The translations under genes were made by a program, and so were the position numbers. Below, piece by piece: positions 58,205-64,000 of a DNA stretch of 64,000 bases (position 1 is its first letter; each line of letters starts with the position of its first letter). The notes beneath the pieces are model-generated. The model worked only from the letters and a program-made list of their open reading frames with translations, did no database searches and had not been told where the DNA came from. The DNA is from Gadus chalcogrammus (taxonomy: Eukaryota > Chordata > Actinopteri > Gadiformes > Gadidae), in assembly GCF_026213295.1 (NCBI RefSeq), contig NC_079423.1, positions 11,886,686 through 11,950,685 on the forward strand. The letters are read 5' to 3'.

Positions 58205-58724
58205 TTTCTTTTTCAACTCGAGCTCATTGCCTCCGTGGCCTACCGTGGCGTACCGTGACCTGATGTTTACTGCCAACCGCTTTGGAGGATTTAAGCAACA
58301 TACAAAAACTGACAACGTCTCTCAAAACTATTTTTGTGAAACATGAGGACAGTATAGTGATACTGCCAGCAGGGAGCACCAGAGAGCTGAACCGACAGTT
58401 GTACATTTCTTAAACTTTCACCAACACAAACACGCACGCTCACTTCAGATCATGGGAGGACGTCAAAAAATCACCACCCATTCTCTGACACTTTAACCGT
58501 TAACCTTGGTTCAAACATTTAACATCACACGCACACGCAGTGTATTTCAGATAATTAATGAATTCAGATGTCACAATGATCGTTTACATGGATAAGGAGT
58601 CCTACTGAATCAATTACTGCCGTTTATATCTAACCAATGATTTTTTTTCTAAAAGTGTAACGTCGAGCCTCAGCAGCTTTCTCACTCCTACTGTATAAAA
58701 CCTGGTTTTGCGCCTGCACTAATT

Positions 58725-58844
58725 GCTTACGGCCATACCACCCTGAACACGCCCGATCTCGTCTGATCTCGGAAGCTAAGCAGGGTCGGGCCTGGTTAGT
58801 ACTTGGATGGGAGACCGCCTGGGAATACCAGGTGCTGTAAGCTT
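58725..58844 (+). rRNA. 5S rRNA gene
   Basis: Consensus, with the shortened CTCACTCCTACTG promoter region. Long spacer. Confidence 0.95.
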
Positions 58845-59372
58845 TTTCTTTTTCAACTCGAGCTCATTGACTCCGTGGCCTACCGTGGCGTACCGTGACC
58901 TGATGTTTACTGCCAACCGCTTTGGAGGATTTAAGCAACATACAAAAACTGACAACGTCTCTCAAAACTATTTTTGTGAAACATGAGGACAGTATAGTGA
59001 TACTGCCAGCAGGGAGCACCAGAGAGCTGAACCGACAGTTGTACATTTCTTAAACTTTCACCAACACAAACACGCACGCTCACTTCAGATCATGGGAGGA
59101 CGTCAAAAAATCACCACCCATTCTCTGACACTTTAACCGTTAACCTTGGTTCAAACATTTAACATCACACGCTCACGCAGTGTATTTCAGATAATTAATG
59201 AATTCAGATGTCACAATGATCGTTTACATGGATAAGGAGTCCTACTGAATCAATTACTGCCGTTTATATCTAACTAATGATTGTTTTTGTAAAAGTGTAA
59301 CGTCAAGCCTCAGCAGCTTTCTCACTCCTTATGTGCTACTGTATAAAACCTGGTTTTGCGCCTGCACTAATT

Positions 59373-59492
59373 GCTTGCGGCCATACCACCCTGAACACGC
59401 CCGATCTCGTCTGATCTCGGAAGCTAAGCAGGGTCGGGCCTGGGTAGTACTTGGATGGGAGACCGCCTGGGAATACCAGGTGCTGTAAGCTT
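59373..59492 (+). rRNA. 5S rRNA gene, variant class T72G
   Basis: A5G and T72G. Short spacer. Confidence 0.9.
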
Positions 59493-60010
59493 TTTCTTTT
59501 TCAACTCGAGCTCATTGACTCCGTGGCGTACCGTGACCTGATGTTTACTGCCAACCGCTTTGGAGGATTTAAGCAACATACAAAAACTGACAACGTCTCT
59601 CAAAACTATTTTTGTGAAACATGAGGACAGTATAGTGATACTGCCAGCAGGGAGCACCAGAGAGCTGAACCGACAGTTGTACATTTCTTAAACTTTCACC
59701 AACACAAACACGCACGCTCACTTCAGATCATGGGAGGACGTCAAAAAATCACCACCCATTCTCTGACACTTTAACCGTTAACCTTGGTTCAAACATTTAA
59801 CATCACACGCACACGCAGTGTATTTCAGATAATTAATGAATTCAGATGTCACAATGATCGTTTACATGGATAAGGAGTCCTACTGAATCAATTACTGCCG
59901 TTTATATCTAACTAATGATTGTTTTTGTAAGAGTGTAACGTCGAGCCTCAGCAGCTTTCTCACTCCTTATGTGCTACTGTATAAAACCTGGTTTTGCGCC
60001 TGCACTAATT

Positions 60011-60130
60011 GCTTACGGCCATACCACCCTGAACACGCCTGATCTCGTCTGATCTCGGAAGCTAAGCAGGGTCGGGCATGGTTAGTACTTGGATGGGAGA
60101 CCGCCTGGGAATACCAGGTGCTGTAAGCTT
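60011..60130 (+). rRNA. 5S rRNA gene, variant class C30T/C68A
   Basis: C30T and C68A. Long spacer, interrupted by the gap before the next gene. Confidence 0.9.
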
Positions 60131-60501
60131 TTTCTTTTTCAACTCGAGCTCATTGCCTCCGTGGCCTACCGTGGCGTACCGTGACCTGATGTTTACTGCC
60201 AACCGCTTTGGAGGATTTAAGCAACATACAAAAACTGACAACGTCTCTCAAAACTATTTTTGTGAAACATGAGGACAGTATAGTGATACTGCCAGCAGGG
60301 AGCACCAGAGAGCTGAACCGACAGTTGTACATTTCTTAAACTTTCACCAACACAAACACGCACGCTCACTTCAGATCATGGGAGGACGTCAAAAAATCAC
60401 CACCCATTCTCTGACACTTTAACCGTTAACCTTGGTTCAAACATTTAACATCACACGCACACGCAGTGTATTTCAGATAATTAATGAATTCAGATGTCAC
60501 A

Positions 60502-60601
60502 NNNNNNNNNNNNNNNNNNNNNNNNNNNNNNNNNNNNNNNNNNNNNNNNNNNNNNNNNNNNNNNNNNNNNNNNNNNNNNNNNNNNNNNNNNNNNNNNNNN
60601 N
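60502..60601. other. Assembly gap (100 N)
   Basis: Exactly 100 N, a conventional placeholder for a gap of unknown size. It removes at least the promoter region and all but the last seven bases (60602-60608) of one 5S gene. About 300 bp to the right carries many single-base indels against the consensus (ATTGCTCCG, ACCGGGCGTG, AGGAGCACACAG), suggesting a low-quality contig end. Confidence 0.97.
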
Positions 60602-61130
60602 TAAGCTTTTTCTTTTTTCAACTCGAGCTCATTGCTCCGTGGCCTACCGGGCGTGACCTGATGTTTACTGCCAACCGCTTTGGAGGATTTAAGCAACATA
60701 CAAAAACTGACAACGTCTCTCAAACTATTTTTTGTGAAACATGAGGACAGTATAGTGATACTGCCAGCAGGAGCACACAGAGAGCTGAACCGACAGTTGT
60801 ACATTTCTTAAACTTTCACCAACACAAACACGCACGCTCACTTCAGATCATGGGAGGACGTCAAAAATCACCACCCATTCTCTGACACTTTAAACCGTTA
60901 ACCTTGGTTCAAACATTTAACATCACACGCACACGCAGTGTATTTCAGATAATTAATGAATTCAGATGTCACAATGATCGTTTACATGGATAAGGAGTCC
61001 TACTGAATCAATTACTGCCGTTTATATCTAACTAATGATTGTTTTTGTAAGAGTGTAACGTCGAGCCTCAGCAGCTTTCTCACTCCTTATGTGCTACTGT
61101 ATAAAACCTGGTTTTGCGCCTGCACTAATT

Positions 61131-61250
61131 GCTTACGGCCATACCACCCTGAACACGCCCGATCTCGTCTGATCTCGGAAGCTAAGCAGGGTCGGGCCTG
61201 GTTAGTACTTGGATGGGAGACCGCCTGGGAATACCAGGTGCTGTAAGCTT
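61131..61250 (+). rRNA. 5S rRNA gene
   Basis: Consensus; long spacer. First of five consensus genes closing the window. Confidence 0.95.
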
Positions 61251-61777
61251 TTTCTTTTTCAACTCGAGCTCATTGACTCCGTGGCCTACCGTGGCGTACC
61301 GTGACCTGATGTTTACTGCCAACCGCTTTGGAGGATTTAAGCAACATACAAAAACTGACAACGTCTCTCAAAACTATTTTTGTGAAACATGAGGACAGTA
61401 TAGTGATACTGCCAGCAGGGAGCACCAGAGAGCTGAACCGACAGTTGTACATTTCTTAAACTTTCACCAACACAAACACGCACGCTCACTTCAGATCATG
61501 GGAGGACGTCAAAAAATCACCACCCATTCTCTGACACTTTAACCGTTAACCTTGGTTCAAACATTTAACATCACACGCACACGCAGTGTATTTCAGATAA
61601 TTAATGAATTCAGATGTCACAATGATCGTTTACATGGATAAGGAGTCCTACTGAATCAATTACTGCCGTTTATATCTAACTAATGATTGTTTTTGTAAAA
61701 GTGTAACGTCGAGCCTCAGCAGCTTTCTCACTCCTTATGTGCTACTGTATAAACCTGGTTTTGCGCCTGCACTAATT

Positions 61778-61897
61778 GCTTACGGCCATACCACCCTGAA
61801 CACGCCCGATCTCGTCTGATCTCGGAAGCTAAGCAGGGTCGGGCCTGGTTAGTACTTGGATGGGAGACCGCCTGGGAATACCAGGTGCTGTAAGCTT
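61778..61897 (+). rRNA. 5S rRNA gene
   Basis: Consensus gene; upstream TATA has one A fewer (TATAAACC). Long spacer. Confidence 0.94.
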
Positions 61898-62424
61898 TTT
61901 CTTTTTCAACTCGAGCTCATTGACTCCGTGGCCTACCGTGGCGTACCGTGACCTGATGTTTACTGCCAACCGCTTTGGAGGATTTAAGCAACATACAAAA
62001 ACTGACAACGTCTCTCAAAACTATTTTTGTGAAACATGAGGACAGTATAGTGATACTGCCAGCAGGGAGCACCAGAGAGCTGAACCGACAGTTGTACATT
62101 TCTTAAACTTTCACCAACACAAACACGCACGCTCACTTCAGATCATGGGAGGACGTCAAAAAATCACCACCCATTCTCTGACACTTTAACCGTTAACCTT
62201 GGTTCAAACATTTAACATCACACGCACACGCAGTGTATTTCAGATAATTAATGAATTCAGATGTCACAATGATCGTTTACATGGATAAGGAGTCCTACTG
62301 AATCAATTACTGCCGTTTATATCTAACTAATGATTGTTTTTGTAAAGTGTAACGTCGAGCCTCAGCAGCTTTCTCACTCCTTATGTGCTACTGTATAAAA
62401 CCTGGTTTTGCGCCTGCACTAATT

Positions 62425-62544
62425 GCTTACGGCCATACCACCCTGAACACGCCCGATCTCGTCTGATCTCGGAAGCTAAGCAGGGTCGGGCCTGGTTAGT
62501 ACTTGGATGGGAGACCGCCTGGGAATACCAGGTGCTGTAAGCTT
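62425..62544 (+). rRNA. 5S rRNA gene
   Basis: Consensus; upstream spacer has one A fewer (TGTAAAGTG). Long spacer. Confidence 0.95.
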
Positions 62545-63041
62545 TTTCTTTTTCAACTCGAGCTCATTGACTCCGTGGCCTACCGTGGCGTACCGTGACC
62601 TGATGTTTACTGCCAACCGCTTTGGAGGATTTAAGCAACATACAAAAACTGACAACGTCTCTCAAAACTATTTTTGTGAAACATGAGGACAGTATAGTGA
62701 TACTGCCAGCAGGGAGCACCAGAGAGCTGAACCGACAGTTGTACATTTCTTAAACTTTCACCAACACAAACACGCACGCTCACTTCAGATCATGGGAGGA
62801 CGTCAAAAAATCACCACCCATTCTCTGACACTTTAACCGTTAACCTTGGTTCAAACATTTAACATCACACGCACACGCAGTGTATTTCAGATAATTAATG
62901 AATTCAGATGTCACAATGATCGTTTACATGGATAAGGAGTCCTACTGAATCAATTACTGCCGTTTATATCTAACTAATGATTGTTTTTGTAAGAGTGTAA
63001 CGTCGAGCCTCAGCAGCTTTCTCACTCCTTATGTGCTACTG

Positions 63042-63048
63042 TATAAAA
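63042..63048 (+). promoter_or_regulatory. TATA-like box of a representative 5S unit
   Basis: TATAAAA at -31 to -25 of the gene starting at 63073. The same box precedes almost every copy. Exceptions: TATGAAA before 36192 and 48189, TATAGAAA before 26130, and one A fewer before 12822 and 61778. A TATA-like element near -28 is a known upstream element of fish 5S genes. Confidence 0.7.
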
Positions 63049-63072
63049 CCTGGTTTTGCGCCTGCACTAATT

Positions 63073-63192
63073 GCTTACGGCCATACCACCCTGAACACGC
63101 CCGATCTCGTCTGATCTCGGAAGCTAAGCAGGGTCGGGCCTGGTTAGTACTTGGATGGGAGACCGCCTGGGAATACCAGGTGCTGTAAGCTT
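63073..63192 (+). rRNA. 5S rRNA gene (representative unit)
   Basis: 120 nt, consensus. It encodes the RNA that joins the large ribosomal subunit with ribosomal proteins L5 and L11. It runs from GCTTACGGCCATACCACC to GGTGCTGTAAGCTT, whose ends pair as helix I. The start is set by vertebrate 5S homology and the constant -31 TATA distance. Long spacer. Confidence 0.97.
63122..63169 (+). promoter_or_regulatory. Internal control region of a representative 5S gene (box A, IE, box C)
   Basis: Positions 50-97 of the gene starting at 63073. Box A is AGCTAAGCAGGGTCG, the intermediate element is around CCTGGT, and box C is TGGATGGGAGACCGCCTG. In vertebrates this is the TFIIIA-binding promoter for RNA polymerase III. 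Confidence 0.85.
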
Positions 63193-63201
63193 TTTCTTTT
63201 T
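63191..63201 (+). terminator. Pol III T-run terminator of a representative 5S gene
   Basis: TTTTTCTTTTT begins at the last two bases of the gene. The double run gives a backup terminator. Variants in the window include a broken first run (TTATTC) after 54982 and 56278. Confidence 0.85.
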
Positions 63202-63353
63202 CAACTCGAGCTCATTGACTCCGTGGCCTACCGTGGCGTACCGTGACCTGATGTTTACTGCCAACCGCTTTGGAGGATTTAAGCAACATACAAAAACTGA
63301 CAACGTCTCTCAAAACTATTTTTGTGAAACATGAGGACAGTATAGTGATACTG

Positions 63354-63368
63354 CCAGCAGGGAGCACC
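63354..63368 (+). promoter_or_regulatory. CTCF-like motif in a representative 5S spacer (hypothesis)
   Basis: CCAGCAGGGAGCACC fits the vertebrate CTCF core CCASYAGRKGGCRSY at 14 of 15 positions (A replaces the first G of GGC). It lies about 160-170 bp after the gene end in nearly every unit. No binding evidence is available here. Confidence 0.3.
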
Positions 63369-63720
63369 AGAGAGCTGAACCGACAGTTGTACATTTCTTA
63401 AACTTTCACCAACACAAACACGCACGCTCACTTCAGATCATGGGAGGACGTCAAAAAATCACCACCCATTCTCTGACACTTTAACCGTTAACCTTGGTTC
63501 AAACATTTAACATCACACGCACACGCAGTGTATTTCAGATAATTAATGAATTCAGATGTCACAATGATCGTTTACATGGATAAGGAGTCCTACTGAATCA
63601 ATTACTGCCGTTTATATCTAACTAATGATTGTTTTTGTAAGAGTGTAACGTCGAGCCTCAGCAGCTTTCTCACTCCTTATGTGCTACTGTATAAAACCTG
63701 GTTTTGCGCCTGCACTAATT

Positions 63721-63840
63721 GCTTACGGCCATACCACCCTGAACACGCCCGATCTCGTCTGATCTCGGAAGCTAAGCAGGGTCGGGCCTGGTTAGTACTT
63801 GGATGGGAGACCGCCTGGGAATACCAGGTGCTGTAAGCTT
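63721..63840 (+). rRNA. 5S rRNA gene
   Basis: Consensus; followed by a short spacer that runs off the window end. Confidence 0.95.
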
Positions 63841-64000
63841 TTTCTTTTTCAACTCGAGCTCATTGACTCCGTGGCGTACCGTGACCTGATGTTTACTGCC
63901 AACCGCTTTGGAGGATTTAAGCAACATACAAAAACTGACAACGTCTCTCAAAACTATTTTTGTGAAACATGAGGACAGTATAGTGATACTGCCAGCAGGG

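Larger units (their letters stand above)
58085..60010 (+). repeat. Three-gene higher-order 5S repeat, 1926 bp (instance 4)
   Basis: Directly follows instance 3 in tandem; a further C68A-class gene at 60011 starts a possible fifth copy cut off by the gap. Confidence 0.88.
1966..64000 (+). repeat. Tandem 5S rDNA array (gene plus spacer units of about 638-648 bp)
   Basis: All units run the same way. After the gene and its T-run terminator each spacer holds, in order: CAACTCGAGCTCATTG; a CCGTGG/TACCGTG microduplication present in a long form or a form shorter by 10 bp; a segment with AACATACAAAAACTGACAAC; a hairpin AGTAT-AGTG-ATACT followed by CCAGCAGGGAGCACC; a CACACGCACACGCA run; an EcoRI-type GAATTC; and a TATAAAA box 31 bp before the next gene. 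Near identity between spacers points to strong homogenisation. The spacers contain no other gene I can support; the minus-strand frames they carry recur only because the repeat recurs. Confidence 0.97.

Noticed and set aside
60484..60804. Reading frames crossing the N run
   Set aside because: They exist only because N is read as any residue.
1966..64000. CRISPR or satellite interpretation of the tandem repeat
   Set aside because: Units of about 640 bp with a bona fide 5S gene in each; spacers are as conserved as the genes.

Overview
This window is a eukaryotic, almost certainly teleost, 5S ribosomal DNA locus. About 62 kb of it is a head-to-tail array of 5S rRNA genes, all on the + strand, with a repeat unit of about 638-648 bp: a 120-nt gene plus a spacer of about 520-528 bp. 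The gene matches the vertebrate 5S consensus, with box A, IE and box C, a TATA-like box at about -31 and a T-run terminator. I count 51 uninterrupted gene copies. Sixteen of these are identical to the window consensus and the rest mostly differ by 1-4 bases. A further nine loci are deleted, interrupted or lost in an assembly gap. The fish assignment rests on the 5S sequence, the 5S-specific L1-like retrotransposon, the 5S-derived SINE-like inserts and the Harbinger transposons, all typical of fish genomes. The species cannot be named from this sequence.

Layout. 1-1965 is a degenerate PIF/Harbinger DNA transposon (Myb/SANT-like gene on +, transposase N-terminal fragment on -) whose right end abuts the 5S spacer. 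The array runs from 1966 to the window end. It is interrupted by four full-length 5.4-kb non-LTR retrotransposons (4226-9625, 14163-19569, 28884-34287, 40233-45636), all + strand and all at the same position in the 5S gene (after nucleotide 47, with resumption at nucleotide 21). It also carries four short 5S-like poly(A) inserts (24078, 28703, 40052, 50123) whose poly(A) ends at nucleotide 23/24 of the gene, and a second, 1391-bp Harbinger element with a 3-bp duplication (53510-54900). A 100-N assembly gap lies at 60502-60601.

The retrotransposons resemble Mutsu, the described 5S-rDNA-specific family of the Tx1 group of L1 elements. ORF1 (374 aa) has two CCHC zinc knuckles. ORF2 (1272 aa) has an APE-type endonuclease, a reverse transcriptase with YADD and a C-terminal C-X2-C-X8-H-X4-C motif. 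Only the copy at 28884-34287 keeps both frames open; each of the others has its own 1-nt frameshift(s). ORF1 and ORF2 presumably form the RNP that nicks the 5S gene and primes reverse transcription there.

The array is a mosaic of recent segmental duplications. A block of about 8.2 kb containing one retrotransposon is present twice, 11.35 kb apart. Blocks at offsets of about 12.0, 14.7 and 26.0 kb are shared. A three-gene higher-order repeat of exactly 1926 bp recurs at four places. The most unusual observation is that a second, short, 5S-derived retroelement appears to use the same integration site in the 5S gene as the L1-like element.
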